A DNA stretch of 64,000 nt from Billgrantia ethanolica (lineage in GTDB: Bacteria > Pseudomonadota > Gammaproteobacteria > Pseudomonadales > Halomonadaceae): NCBI RefSeq assembly GCF_021404305.1, contig NZ_JABFTX010000003.1, positions 496,001 through 560,000 on the forward strand, in the 5' to 3' direction. Positions 46,027-56,329 of the stretch are shown here, one piece after another. Position numbers and translations under genes: made by a program. How positions within the stretch are numbered: position 1 is the stretch's first letter; each line of letters starts with the position of its first letter. The notes beneath the pieces are model-generated. The model was given only the letters and a program-made list of their open reading frames with translations. It did not search any database and was not told the DNA's origin.

Positions 46027-46728
46027 TCAGTGACCTGGCGCACTCAGCGGCAGCAACATGGAAATCTGCCACAGGGCAAAGCCGATGATGGTCAGTGCGG
46101 CCAGGGCTCGGGTTGTCGGGTGCCGGATCAGGGCGCTCAGCTGACGCGCGGCGAAGCCGGTCACCAGCAGCGAGGGCAGGGTGCCGAGGCCGAAGGCCGC
46201 CATCAGCGAAGCGCCGAACAGTGGATCGGCCGTGGCCAGGCTCCAGGCCAGCATCGAATAGACCAGCCCGCACGGCAACCAGCCCCAGACGGCGCCCAGT
46301 GCGATGGCCTGCGGCACCTTCACCACGGGCATCAGGCGCTTGCCGAAGGGCTCCAGGTAGCGCCAGAGATGGCGGCCGAGCGCCTCCACCTTGAGCAGGC
46401 CTTTCCACCAGTTGGCAATGTAGAGCGCCATCAGAATCAGCATGATGGCGGCGAGTGCCTGCAGACCCGCGCGGGCTGCCGGCGTCAGCGCCACCAGGGT
46501 ACCGAGCGAGGCGACCAGGGCGCCGGCGGCCATGTAGCTCAGGATGCGGCCAAGGTTGTAGCCGAGCAGCAGCCCCGAGAGACGGGCGGGGCTGCGCATG
46601 CTGGGGGGCACGGCGAAGGTCAGCGCGCTCATGATGCCGCCGCACATGCCGATGCAGTGCGCACCGCCGAGCAGGCCGAAGACGAACGCCGCCAGCAGCG
46701 GCGGCAGGCCGAGTCCTGTCGGGTCCAT
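46027..46728 (-). CDS. Sulfite exporter TauE/SafE-like membrane protein of the cco cluster
   Basis: 233 residues, with about 6 membrane segments. Near the N-terminus it has 'LLGGAHCIGMCGGIMSALTF', and 'LGAVWGWLPCGLVYSMLAWS' in the middle; the Cys-containing turns are typical of the DsbD-like / TauE-SafE-like family seen next to ccoS. The role is unclear: copper or electron transfer for cbb3 oxidase maturation has been suggested for relatives. The start is adjacent to ccoS. Confidence 0.75.
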   Translation of the reverse strand: MDPTGLGLPPLLAAFVFGLLGGAHCIGMCGGIMSALTFAVPPSMRSPARLSGLLLGYNLGRILSYMAAGALVASLGTLVALTPAARAGLQALAAIMLILMALYIANWWKGLLKVEALGRHLWRYLEPFGKRLMPVVKVPQAIALGAVWGWLPCGLVYSMLAWSLATADPLFGASLMAAFGLGTLPSLLVTGFAARQLSALIRHPTTRALAALTIIGFALWQISMLLPLSAPGH

Positions 46729-46961
46729 TAGTGTTCCGCCGGGCCGTCGTCACCCTTTTCGGACGGCTTGCGGCGCGTGGCCTGGCGGCGCCTTTCTCGC
46801 TCCTCCGGCGACAAGTCGTTCTCGTCCTCATCGAAGAGGATGCGGTGGGCGGGGCCCTCCAGATCCTCGAACTGATCGTTCTTCACTGCCCAGAAGAAGG
46901 CCCACACGGCCAGGCCGAGCAGAATCAGCGACAGCGGAATGAGCAGGTACAGAATGGTCAT
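46728..46961 (-). CDS. ccoS: cbb3 oxidase maturation protein CcoS
   Basis: 77 residues. MTILYLLIPLSLILLGLAVW then 'FFWAVKNDQFEDLEGPAHRILFDED' is the CcoS signature: one membrane helix and the conserved 'QFDDLE..A.RIL.DED'. CcoS is needed to insert heme b and copper into cbb3 oxidase. The tail is charged and disordered. It overlaps the ccoI stop by 4 nt. Confidence 0.93.
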   Translation of the reverse strand: MTILYLLIPLSLILLGLAVWAFFWAVKNDQFEDLEGPAHRILFDEDENDLSPEERERRRQATRRKPSEKGDDGPAEH

Positions 46962-49429
46962 GCGTTCACCAGTCGTGCTTCGGGAGCCGGCAGCGGAGCG
47001 GGGCGTAGCCGGAAGCGGTTGAGCCGCAGCGCATTGCCTACCACCACCAGCGAGCTACCCGACATGCCCAGCGCCGCGACCCAGGGCGGCACGATACCGA
47101 TAGCGGCCAGCGGCAGCGCCGAGAAGTTGTAGCACACCGACCAGATCATGTTCTGGCGCATGATGCGTCGGGTGGCACGGGCGATCTCGATCGCCTCGAC
47201 GATACGCAACAGGCGCGGGCTCAGCAACACGGCGTCGGCGCTGGTGCGGGCCAGGTCGGTGGCGCCGTTCATGGCAATTGACACGTCGGCGCCGGCCAGC
47301 ACCGGAACGTCGTTGATGCCGTCGCCGATCATCGCGACCTTCTCGCCGGCTGCCTGGCAATCGCGAATGCGTGCCAGCTTGCCTTCCGGGCTGGCGCCGG
47401 CCCGCCAGGTCTCGATGCCCAAGTGCTCAGCCATGGCGCGCACGGCCTCGGTGGTATCGCCGGAGAGCAGCTCGACCTGGATACCGCGGGCCTTCAGTAC
47501 GGCGACGGTTTCCGCCGCGTCTTCACGCAGCCTGTCGCGCAGGGCGAACCAGGCACGGGGCTCACCCTCTTCGCCGAGCAGCAGCCACTGGCCTTCCCCC
47601 GGGAGGGGCAGGGCATGACCCGGCGCAACGAAGTCGGCGCGTCCCAGGCGCCAGCGCTTGCCGTCTATCACCCCCTCGACCCCCTGACCGGTACGGCTGG
47701 TTCTGTCGCTGGCATCCACCGTGGCCTGGCGCCAGGGGCGGAAGGCACGGGCGATGGGGTGCTCCGAATGGGCTTCCAGGGTGGCGGCGATGGTACGGGC
47801 CCGCTCGTCGGTGATTGCGTCCAGGGGGCGAGTGTCGATGAGCTGCATCTCGCCGCAGGTCAGGGTGCCGGTCTTGTCGAAGATCACCCGGTCGACCTGT
47901 GACAGCGACTCGATGGCGTCAGCGCGGGTGATCAATATACCCCGGCGGCGCAGCTGGCCGTGCCCCGCGGTAAGTGCGGTGGGCGTGGCCAGCGCCAGGG
48001 CGCAGGGGCAGGTCACCACCAGTACCGAGAGCATCACCCACAGCATGCGGCTGGGGTCGATGAACCACCAGGCGGTGGTCACGCACACGGTCACCACCAG
48101 CAGACGCAGCACGAACAGATGCGACATGCGTGCGGCCAGCTGGGCCAGGCGCGGACGGCTGGCAAAGGCGCGATCGGTGAGGTCGACGATGCTGGCCACT
48201 CGGGCGTCCTTGCCGGCGTGGGTCACGCGAACCATCAGCGGGCTTTCGATGTTCTGACTGCCGCCGGTAACGCTGTCGCCGGCGCGCCGGGTCACCGGCA
48301 GGTATTCGCCGGTGAGCATCGACTCATCGAGGCTCGACTCGCCCTCTTCGATGACGCCGTCGGCGGGCACCCCGTGGCCGGGCTTGACGATCACCCGGTC
48401 GCCGGCGACGAGCTCGCTGGCTGGCAGGATGCGCTCTTCGCCGTTGGCCTCCAGGCGCACCGCCGAAAGCGGCAGGGCACCGGCCATGATGTTGCCCGTG
48501 TGGCCGCTGCGGCGCCGTGCGCGGGCTTCCACGTAGCGCCCGAACAGTAGAAAGAAGGTGAACATCGCCACCGAATCGAAGTACACCTCGCCGGTGTCGG
48601 CAATCACTGCATAGCCGCTGGCAAGGTAGGCCCCACCGATGGCGATGGAAACGGGTACGTCCATGCCCAGCACCCGGGTGCGCAGGTCGCGTACGGCATT
48701 GCGGAAGAAGGGCATGGCCGAGAAGAACACCACCGGCGTGGCCAGGGCGAACGACAGCCAGTGGAACAGGGCGTAGAAGTCCTCACTGATCTCGCCGGGG
48801 GCGGTCATATAGATGGGAATCGAGAACATCATCACCTGAGCCATGCCCACCGCCGCCACGATCAGTCGGCGGATGTTCATGCGCTCCTCGAACTGCAGCC
48901 GCTGCTGGGCGGCATCCGGTTCGTAGGGTTGGGCGCTGTAACCGATGGCGGCCATCTCGGCGAGGATGCGCGAGAGCTTGAGGCGTGCCGGGTCCCAGGC
49001 CACGCGGACGCGATGGTGGCTCAGATTGACGGCGCTGGAGGTGACGCCCTCCAGGTCGTTGAGGCGGTGCTCGATCAGCCAGGCACAGGCGGCGCAGGTG
49101 ATGCCGTCCACCGCCAGGGTGGCATGGACCTGGTCGCCGTCGGCGTGGACGAACTGGCGCTGCAGGCCCGGGTCGTCGAAGACCGCCCAGGTCTCGGCCT
49201 TGACCGCCTGGCGCTCGTCGGGACGTTCGGGCAGCTCGGTGCGAAAGCGGTAGTAGCTTCCAAGTCCGCCGTCGACGATGGCATGGGCCACCGCCTCGCA
49301 GCCGGGGCAGCACAGCGGGTGATCACGCTCGTCGAGCGTGATCGACCATGGTGCCCCGGCGGGCACCAGGCTGCCGCAGTGGTAGCAGCTGTCGACGGCG
49401 GTATCGGCCGCGCTGGCTGAATGGCTCAT
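46958..49429 (-). CDS. ccoI: Copper-transporting P-type ATPase CcoI
   Basis: 823 residues from ATG 49429 (a TTG 15 bases upstream is less likely). N-terminal Cys motifs CYHC and CCPGC precede a heavy-metal domain with CAAC ('GITCAACAWLIEH'). Eight helices follow, with the metal motif CPC ('VVTCPCALALATP'), phosphorylation DKTGT ('VIFDKTGTLTCGE') and hinge 'MIGDGINDVPVLAGADVSIA'. It exports copper for CcoN assembly. It lies between fixH and ccoS as in other cco clusters. Confidence 0.95.
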   Translation of the reverse strand: MSHSASAADTAVDSCYHCGSLVPAGAPWSITLDERDHPLCCPGCEAVAHAIVDGGLGSYYRFRTELPERPDERQAVKAETWAVFDDPGLQRQFVHADGDQVHATLAVDGITCAACAWLIEHRLNDLEGVTSSAVNLSHHRVRVAWDPARLKLSRILAEMAAIGYSAQPYEPDAAQQRLQFEERMNIRRLIVAAVGMAQVMMFSIPIYMTAPGEISEDFYALFHWLSFALATPVVFFSAMPFFRNAVRDLRTRVLGMDVPVSIAIGGAYLASGYAVIADTGEVYFDSVAMFTFFLLFGRYVEARARRRSGHTGNIMAGALPLSAVRLEANGEERILPASELVAGDRVIVKPGHGVPADGVIEEGESSLDESMLTGEYLPVTRRAGDSVTGGSQNIESPLMVRVTHAGKDARVASIVDLTDRAFASRPRLAQLAARMSHLFVLRLLVVTVCVTTAWWFIDPSRMLWVMLSVLVVTCPCALALATPTALTAGHGQLRRRGILITRADAIESLSQVDRVIFDKTGTLTCGEMQLIDTRPLDAITDERARTIAATLEAHSEHPIARAFRPWRQATVDASDRTSRTGQGVEGVIDGKRWRLGRADFVAPGHALPLPGEGQWLLLGEEGEPRAWFALRDRLREDAAETVAVLKARGIQVELLSGDTTEAVRAMAEHLGIETWRAGASPEGKLARIRDCQAAGEKVAMIGDGINDVPVLAGADVSIAMNGATDLARTSADAVLLSPRLLRIVEAIEIARATRRIMRQNMIWSVCYNFSALPLAAIGIVPPWVAALGMSGSSLVVVGNALRLNRFRLRPAPLPAPEARLVNA

Positions 49430-49459
49430 GTCGGCGCTTGGCAAGGCGAGATAAGGCGA

Positions 49460-49975
49460 TTAACCACGCGACGGCAGCCCGGGCGTCAGCGCGAACTCTT
49501 CGTCGCTGGGGAAGCTGCCTTCGCCGACCAGGCGCCATTCGGGCTGCTCCGCGCTGGGGTGAAGCTGCAGGTACCAGCGGTAGCGCAGGTTGTCAGGTGC
49601 CTGTCCCAGGTAGTGACCTTCACGCACGTGCTCCAGCACGATCTCCTGATCGCGGTCGCCCACGGTGGGGAAGATCAGCTTCAGGTAGAGTCGCTCGGGG
49701 CGCTCTGCACCGTCGAGCTGGACGATGATGTCGCTGGTCATGGGATCGATACGCAGATTGGCAACCAGGTCGAGCTCCTCGGCACGCTGCTGCTTGGCCA
49801 GCACCATGTTGATGGCGCGACCGTGCTCGTAGTAATCCTCCTGCACCAGGCCGTCGGCGGTACGAATCGCCATCACGGCCAGGGTCGAACTGCCGAAGAT
49901 CGAGGTGAACAGCAGGCCGAGCAGGAACCACGGCCAGAACTGCTTGTACCAGGGGGAAGGGGTCGTCATGGTCAT
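49460..49975 (-). CDS. ccoH: FixH/CcoH family maturation protein
   Basis: 171 residues. MTMTTPSPWYKQFWPWFLLG with a membrane helix (about 13-35) and 'DGLVQEDYYEHGRAINMVLA' is the FixH pattern; the rest is a periplasmic beta domain. FixH-type proteins stabilise cbb3 oxidase during assembly, and relatives act with the copper ATPase. The start overlaps the ccoG stop by 4 nt. Confidence 0.9.
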   Translation of the reverse strand: MTMTTPSPWYKQFWPWFLLGLLFTSIFGSSTLAVMAIRTADGLVQEDYYEHGRAINMVLAKQQRAEELDLVANLRIDPMTSDIIVQLDGAERPERLYLKLIFPTVGDRDQEIVLEHVREGHYLGQAPDNLRYRWYLQLHPSAEQPEWRLVGEGSFPSDEEFALTPGLPSRG

Positions 49976-51426
49976 CTCCGTGCTTCACCGATGAAGCGGG
50001 TATCGCGTTCGAGCGTAATGCGCTCGTCGTCAAGGGATCGAAGGTTGAGCTGGATGGGATGGCTGGGCAGTGTCAGCACCTCCGGGGCGGCGGTGATCTG
50101 TACCGCAAACAGCCGGGTGGTGCCGGCCGCTACCCGTAGCGTCTCGGTGTCGAGCTCCAGATCGGGCAGGCCGCTCACCTCCAGCCGGTAGGTGTGGTCG
50201 CGGTCATCGAGGTTACGTACCGTCAAGGTATAGACATTGCTGATGCGCCCGTCACGGGTCATCTGGTAGAGCTGGCCGCGCTCGCGCTCCACCTCCACGT
50301 TGAGCGGCATGCGGTCGCCCAGCGCCCACACGAACAGGCCGACCATCACCGTGAGCGCGGCCAAGTAGCCCAGCAGGCGGGGACGCAGGATATGGGAGCG
50401 CTTGCCTTCCAGAGCGTTCTCGGTGGTATAGCGAATCAGCCCGCGCGGATAGTTCATGCGATCCATCACGCTGTCGCAGGCATCGATACAGGCGGCACAG
50501 GTGATGCATTCGTATTGCAGGCCCTTGCGGATGTCGATGCCGGTAGGGCAGACCTGCACGCACAGATCGCAGTCGATGCAGTCGCCGTGGCCGGCCGCGC
50601 GCGCCTCGGCATGGCTAAGGCTCTTCTTGCGCGAGCCCCTGGGTTCGCCGCGTGTCGTGTCGTAGGACACGATCAGTGTATTTGCATCGAACATCACCGA
50701 CTGGAAGCGGGCGTAGGGGCACATGTAGATGCATACCTGCTCGCGCAGCCAGCCGGCATTGAGATAGGTGAAGACCAGGAAGAAGCCGACCCAGAAGTAG
50801 GACCAGCCGTGAGCCTCGAGTGTGGGCAGTTCGACCACCAGCTCGCGGATGGGGGTGAAATAGCCGACGAAGCTGACGCCGGTGGCCAGTGCGATGGCCA
50901 GCCAGACGACGTGCTTGGCGCTCTTGCGCCAGGCCTTGTCGAGGTTCATCGGCTGGTTGTCGAGCTTGATGCGCCGATTGCGCGAACCCTCCAGGCGGTG
51001 CTCCACCCAGATGTAGAGGAAGGTCCACACGCTCTGCGGGCAGGTGTAGCCGCACCACACCCGGCCGGCGAAAACGGTGATGAAGAACAGGCCGAAGGCG
51101 CAGATGATCAGCAGCCACGATAACAGAATGAACTCCTGCGGGTAGAAGGTGGCGGCGAAGATGTGGAATTCGCGCCCCGGCAGATCGAACCAGATCAGCG
51201 GTCGATCGCCCCAGGTGAGCCAGGGCAGGCCAAAGAAGGCCAGCATCAACAGCCAGTTGGCGACACGGCGCACTCGTTGGAACAGCCCCTTGATCTCGCG
51301 CACGTAGATGTGGCGCCGCTTGGCGTACATCTCCTGTTGCACCGTGGCCTGTTGTTCCGAGGCATGGGGTATATGATGCCCCACCGGACCCGGGGTCACA
51401 TCACGCGTGGGAATCTTATCGCTCAT
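49972..51426 (-). CDS. ccoG: cbb3 oxidase accessory protein CcoG (ferredoxin type)
   Basis: 484 residues. Five membrane helices in the first half, including 'PWLTWGDRPLIWFDLPGREF', and 'FCGYTCPQSVW'-type CxxxCP near the second helix ('RVWCGYTCPQSVWTFLYIWV'). Two [4Fe-4S] motifs follow: 'GDCIDCDLCVQVCPTGIDIR' and 'CITCAACIDACDSVMDRM'. The C-terminal 120 residues form an Ig-like FixG domain. It reduces copper or supports cluster-dependent assembly of the oxidase. A strong hairpin separates it from ccoP. Confidence 0.95.
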   Translation of the reverse strand: MSDKIPTRDVTPGPVGHHIPHASEQQATVQQEMYAKRRHIYVREIKGLFQRVRRVANWLLMLAFFGLPWLTWGDRPLIWFDLPGREFHIFAATFYPQEFILLSWLLIICAFGLFFITVFAGRVWCGYTCPQSVWTFLYIWVEHRLEGSRNRRIKLDNQPMNLDKAWRKSAKHVVWLAIALATGVSFVGYFTPIRELVVELPTLEAHGWSYFWVGFFLVFTYLNAGWLREQVCIYMCPYARFQSVMFDANTLIVSYDTTRGEPRGSRKKSLSHAEARAAGHGDCIDCDLCVQVCPTGIDIRKGLQYECITCAACIDACDSVMDRMNYPRGLIRYTTENALEGKRSHILRPRLLGYLAALTVMVGLFVWALGDRMPLNVEVERERGQLYQMTRDGRISNVYTLTVRNLDDRDHTYRLEVSGLPDLELDTETLRVAAGTTRLFAVQITAAPEVLTLPSHPIQLNLRSLDDERITLERDTRFIGEARR

Positions 51427-51510
51427 TTCGGACTCGCGACGGGCGACGGCGGCCCGTATGGGGAAGGCAATGAAGTGGCTTCATTGTATCGAGAGCCCGT
51501 CACTTGGCAG

Positions 51511-51537
51511 GGCAGTGCGACGGTGGGTCGCACTGCC
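51511..51537 (-). terminator. Hairpin between ccoP and ccoG
   Basis: An 11-bp stem (GGCAGTGCGAC / GTCGCACTGCC) with a 5-nt loop lies 18 bases after the ccoP stop. No U-run follows on the minus strand. It may weaken read-through so that structural subunits (ccoNOQP) exceed maturation proteins. Confidence 0.5.
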
Positions 51538-51554
51538 TGCCCGGGCGGGAAACG

Positions 51555-52484
51555 TCAGTCGCGGAAGCGCAAGCTGTAGACGTAAGCCGCCACCAGGTGA
51601 ACGCGCTCTTCGCCGATGTAGGCCTCCTGTGCCGGCATGTGCCCGTTGCGGCCGTTGCGCAGCGTCTGGCGGACCGAGTCGGCCACGCTCTGACCGGGCG
51701 CCTGGTAGAGCCAGATGTCGTTGGTCAGGTTGGGTGCGCCCAGGGCCGTGTTGCCGGTGCCCTCCTGACCATGACAGGCGGCACACACCGAAGCGTAGAC
51801 CGCAGCGCCCTGCTCGGCCTGTTCGGCATCGTGTTCCAGGCCTGACAGCGACAGTACGTGCTGAGTGACTCGCTCGATGTTGCCCTCACCCAGGCTCTGG
51901 AACGAGGGCATCAGGCCGTTACGACCGCGAATCAGAGAGGTCATGATCTGCTCGGGTTCGCCACCGTAGAGCCAATCGTCGTTGGTCAGGTTGGGGAAGC
52001 CGTAGCCGCCGCGGGCGTTGGCGCCGTGACACACCGCGCAATTGTTCAAGTAGATGCGCTCGGCTACCTGCATCGCCTCGGCGTCCTGCGCCAGCTCGGG
52101 GATTGGAATCTCCTGATACTGGGCGAAGATCGGCGTGAAACGCTCCTCGGCGCGGGCCACTTCCTGCTCCCACTGGCCCTCCTGCGTCCAGCCCAGCAGA
52201 CCGGTGAAGTTGCCAAGGCCGGGATAGAGCAGCAGATAGCCAAGGCTGAAAATCACCGTGGCCACGTAGAGCTGGAACCACCAGCGCGGCAGCGGGTTGT
52301 CGTACTCCTCGATCTCGTCGGCGGCATGACCGGTGGTTTCCACGTTGCCATCGGCATCCGGCACCTTGTCGGTCTTGCGGTTGGCGTATAGGATCCAGAA
52401 AGCGAAGGCGATGGAGCCCAGCGTCAGTACGATGATCCACGCACTCCAGAACCCGGAAAGGGAGTCATCCCAGAAGTTGCTCAT
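51555..52484 (-). CDS. ccoP: cbb3 oxidase di-heme subunit CcoP
   Basis: 309 residues. Two membrane helices (about 10-30 and 65-85) and two c-type heme sites CAVCH and CAACH ('NNCAVCHGANARGGYGFPNL', 'SVCAACHGQEGTGNTALGAP'), with Met ligands downstream ('MTSLIRGRNGLMP', 'GHMPAQEAYI'). It passes electrons to CcoO and CcoN. The ATG overlaps the ccoQ stop by 4 nt. Confidence 0.96.
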   Translation of the reverse strand: MSNFWDDSLSGFWSAWIIVLTLGSIAFAFWILYANRKTDKVPDADGNVETTGHAADEIEEYDNPLPRWWFQLYVATVIFSLGYLLLYPGLGNFTGLLGWTQEGQWEQEVARAEERFTPIFAQYQEIPIPELAQDAEAMQVAERIYLNNCAVCHGANARGGYGFPNLTNDDWLYGGEPEQIMTSLIRGRNGLMPSFQSLGEGNIERVTQHVLSLSGLEHDAEQAEQGAAVYASVCAACHGQEGTGNTALGAPNLTNDIWLYQAPGQSVADSVRQTLRNGRNGHMPAQEAYIGEERVHLVAAYVYSLRFRD

Positions 52485-52720
52485 GTGTTTTTGTCTCCCC
52501 TGTCTTGGCGGGAATCGGCTTCGCTTGCCTGCGCGCGATTGGAGCGCTGCTGCGAGGCGCTGCTGTCACGGTTGCTTTGCTCGTCGTCCTCGGCGAAGGG
52601 CAGGTTGGCCGCTTCGTCGAAATCCGGCTTGCGTCGCCGGGAGTAGGCCCACCAGGTAATGCCCAGGAAGGCGATGATCAGAATGCCGGTGATGATGCCG
52701 CGAAAGGTGCCGGTATCCAT
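52481..52720 (-). CDS. ccoQ: cbb3 oxidase small subunit CcoQ
   Basis: 79 residues. MDTGTFRGIITGILIIAFLG then 'WWAYSRRRKPDFDEAANLPF' is the CcoQ form: one helix and the 'W.YS.....FDEAANLPF.DD' motif. The remaining 35 residues are Ser/Gln/Arg/Asp-rich and disordered. It stabilises the core complex. It lies 2 bases after ccoO. Confidence 0.93.
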   Translation of the reverse strand: MDTGTFRGIITGILIIAFLGITWWAYSRRRKPDFDEAANLPFAEDDEQSNRDSSASQQRSNRAQASEADSRQDRGDKNT

Positions 52721-52722
52721 GA

Positions 52723-53331
52723 TCAGCGCGTGCCCTCGAGCACGGTCCCCAACTGTTGCAGATAGGCCACCAGCGCGGTGATCTCCTGCTGACCGCGTAC
52801 TTCACGCGTGGCGCCCTCGATGTCCTCATCGGTGTAGGGCACGCCCAGCCGGCGGAGCGCCTGCATCTTGCGCGGCGTGTCGCGGCCGTCGAGGGTGCGC
52901 TCGAACAGCCACGGGTATGCCGGCATGATCGAGCCGGGTACCACGTCGCGCGGGTTGTACATGTGGGCACGGTGCCAGTCGTCGCTGTAGCGGCCGCCGA
53001 CGCGAGCCAGATCCGGGCCGGTGCGCTTGGAGCCCCACAGGAAGTTGTGCTCGTAGATGAATTCGCCAGCGACGCTGTAGTGGCCGTAGCGCTCGGTCTC
53101 GGCGCGGAACGGGCGGATCATCTGCGAGTGACAGCCGACGCAGCCTTCGCGGCGATAGATGTCACGGCCCTCCAACTCCAGGGCGGTAAGCGGGCGCAGC
53201 CCGTCCACCGGCTCCGTGGTCTGCTTCTGGAAGAACAGCGGTACGATTTCGGCCAGGCCGCCGAAACTGATCACCACCAGGATCAGCACAGCGAGCAGGC
53301 CTACGTTCTTTTCGACAATCTCGTGTTTCAT
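52723..53331 (-). CDS. ccoO: cbb3 oxidase mono-heme subunit CcoO
   Basis: 202 residues. One N-terminal membrane helix ('[20 protein letters not shown]') and the c-heme site CVGCH in '[20 protein letters not shown]', with distal 'MPAYPWLFE' Met ligand. Starts 22 bases after the ccoN stop. Length is normal. Confidence 0.96.
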   Translation of the reverse strand: MKHEIVEKNVGLLAVLILVVISFGGLAEIVPLFFQKQTTEPVDGLRPLTALELEGRDIYRREGCVGCHSQMIRPFRAETERYGHYSVAGEFIYEHNFLWGSKRTGPDLARVGGRYSDDWHRAHMYNPRDVVPGSIMPAYPWLFERTLDGRDTPRKMQALRRLGVPYTDEDIEGATREVRGQQEITALVAYLQQLGTVLEGTR

Positions 53332-53353
53332 TGGCGTCGGTATCCCCGGTTGC

Positions 53354-54781
<1,428 letters not shown>

Positions 54782-54941
54782 GTCAGGTTCCCATAGAACG
54801 CGTGTCGAGAACTCGTGGTGGCGTCTGCCACTCGGTGCTCCCGGGTGGGTGATTCAGGTCAGAAATCAGAGCGGATTCTAGCGCAGCCGTCTGACAGACT
54901 GAAACAAGGATATAGGTGAAACTGGTATGGGAATTTGACGC

Positions 54942-55664
54942 GTGTCGGACTTTTTGCCGAAAGAGGCGTTGCCCATCGATTCTGCTCGACTGCGTGAATG
55001 GACGCCGAAAGAGCGCCTCGGGAGCTGGTTCGTGGAAGCGATAGGACCACTCGAAGTGAAGGGTGATGGCAGCGGCGGTTGCCTGCTGATCGCCCATGGC
55101 GCGGGGGCTGGCCGGCAGTCTCCATATATGAGCCGGATACGCGAGATGCTCGCGCACCATGGCGTTCAAACCCTGGCAATCGAGTTCGCTTACATGCAGC
55201 GGATGCAGCGTGAAGGCAGGCGAATACCACCACCGCGTATAGACCGCCTGGTAGAGGAGTTGTCACAGTGGTGCGACATTCTGACACGGCCTGAAGGGGG
55301 TACTCTGTGGCTCGGGGGCAAGTCGATGGGCGGACGCGTGGCCAGTCTGCTGGCAGCGAGCGAGGAAGTGGCCGGCCTGGTGCTGTGCGGCTACCCCTTT
55401 CATCCGCCCGGCAAGCCCGAGCGCCTGCGCCTGTCGCACTGGCCGTCGATCGAGTGTCCCACTCTGGTGGTGCAGGGCACCCGCGACCCGTTCGGCACGC
55501 GGGAAGAGGTCGAGGGCTACGCATTGCCCGAGCATGTAAAGGTGCACTGGCTCAGCGATGGTGACCATGACTGGACGCCGCGACGCTCATCGGGTCGAAG
55601 CCAGGCGGCGTTGATCGAAGAGGGTGCCGCCACGATTGCCGCTTTCATGAAAGCCCATCATTAG
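54942..55664 (+). CDS. Alpha/beta hydrolase (KANL3/Tex30-like family)
   Basis: 240 residues, with a GTG start at 54942; no strong ribosome site. The fold shows 'LLIAHGAGAGRQSPYMSRIR' (oxyanion region), nucleophile Ser128 in 'LGGKSMGGRVAS', acid in 'VVQGTRDPFGT' and His in 'LSDGDHDWTP'. This is the 'alpha/beta family hydrolase' group related to human TEX30/KANSL3. Substrate is unknown. It is divergent from ccoN with 160 bases between, so the two may share control. Confidence 0.82.
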   Translation: MSDFLPKEALPIDSARLREWTPKERLGSWFVEAIGPLEVKGDGSGGCLLIAHGAGAGRQSPYMSRIREMLAHHGVQTLAIEFAYMQRMQREGRRIPPPRIDRLVEELSQWCDILTRPEGGTLWLGGKSMGGRVASLLAASEEVAGLVLCGYPFHPPGKPERLRLSHWPSIECPTLVVQGTRDPFGTREEVEGYALPEHVKVHWLSDGDHDWTPRRSSGRSQAALIEEGAATIAAFMKAHH

Positions 55665-55766
55665 ACGCAGTGGGCAAATTCACGGATGATGCGGCGTGTA
55701 GCCGGATTCAGCGCCGCGAGCGTCCCCGTGGCAACCCCCATGCTTCCCTGTGGCGCCGCAAAGGCA

Positions 55767-55794
55767 TTGACAAGGCAGCGGATCTCTGTAGAAT
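55767..55794 (+). promoter_or_regulatory. Sigma-70 promoter of the tRNA operon
   Basis: TTGACA (55767-55772), a 16-nt spacer and TAGAAT (55789-55794) lie 18 bases before the first tRNA. Both boxes are near-consensus. The region after the -10 is GC-rich (CAGCGCCACG), as is usual for stringently controlled stable RNA promoters. Confidence 0.8.
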
Positions 55795-55812
55795 TCAGCG
55801 CCACGTGACCAG

Positions 55813-55888
55813 GGGTGGTTAGCTCAGCTGGGAGAGCACCAGCCTTACAAGCTGGGGGTCACAGGTTCGAACCCTGTACCACCCACCA
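55813..55888 (+). tRNA. tRNA-Val (anticodon TAC)
   Basis: 76 nt ending in an encoded CCA. Acceptor GGGTGGT pairs with ACCACCC; the anticodon loop reads CTTACAA with TAC; the T loop is GGTTCGAACC. First gene of a five-tRNA array. Confidence 0.97.
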
Positions 55889-55942
55889 TCGCGCCCGAGC
55901 AGGGTCGATGGCTAGAACCTGGGCACGTAGGAAGCAAGCAGC

Positions 55943-56019
55943 GGACCGGTAGTTCAGTCGGTTAGAATGCCGGCCTGTCACGCCGGAGGTCGCGGGTTCG
56001 AGTCCCGTCCGGTCCGCCA
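55943..56019 (+). tRNA. tRNA-Asp (anticodon GTC), copy 1
   Basis: 77 nt ending in an encoded CCA. Acceptor GGACCGG pairs with CCGGTCC, discriminator G, anticodon GTC in CTGTCAC. Identical to the other two Asp copies in the array. Confidence 0.97.
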
Positions 56020-56045
56020 TCGTTTCCAGGCAGTTCATCAGCTGT

Positions 56046-56122
56046 GGACCGGTAGTTCAGTCGGTTAGAATGCCGGCCTGTCACGCCGGAGGTCGCGGGT
56101 TCGAGTCCCGTCCGGTCCGCCA
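56046..56122 (+). tRNA. tRNA-Asp (anticodon GTC), copy 2
   Basis: 77 nt, same sequence as copy 1, ending in an encoded CCA. It is 26 bases after copy 1, within the same transcript. Confidence 0.97.
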
Positions 56123-56162
56123 TGATGCCTGTTTTGCAGTTTTCGCAAGTTGCGATATGCGT

Positions 56163-56239
56163 GGGTGATTAGCTCAGTTGGTTAGAGCACCAGCCTCACA
56201 TGCTGGGGGTCACTGGTTCGAGTCCGGTATCACCCACCA
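56163..56239 (+). tRNA. tRNA-Val (anticodon CAC)
   Basis: 77 nt ending in an encoded CCA. Acceptor GGGTGAT pairs with ATCACCC; anticodon loop CTCACAT gives CAC, reading GTG codons. Complements the TAC-anticodon Val gene in the same array. Confidence 0.96.
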
Positions 56240-56242
56240 CGC

Positions 56243-56319
56243 GGACCGGTAGTTCAGTCGGTTAGAATGCCGGCCTGTCACGCCGGAGGTCGCGGGTTCG
56301 AGTCCCGTCCGGTCCGCCA
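56243..56319 (+). tRNA. tRNA-Asp (anticodon GTC), copy 3
   Basis: 77 nt, same sequence as copies 1 and 2. Starts 3 bases after the Val(CAC) CCA, so the two must be separated by precise processing. A terminator follows. Confidence 0.97.
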
Positions 56320-56329
56320 TTCGATTTCA

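Noticed and set aside
54849..54862. GTGAT-N4-GTCAG as an Anr box for ccoN
   Set aside because: Three mismatches and no -10 element at the required distance.
55943..56319. tRNA genes as the prophage attachment site
   Set aside because: Transposable phages insert nearly at random, no integrase gene is present, and the prophage end lies 32 kb away in ku2.
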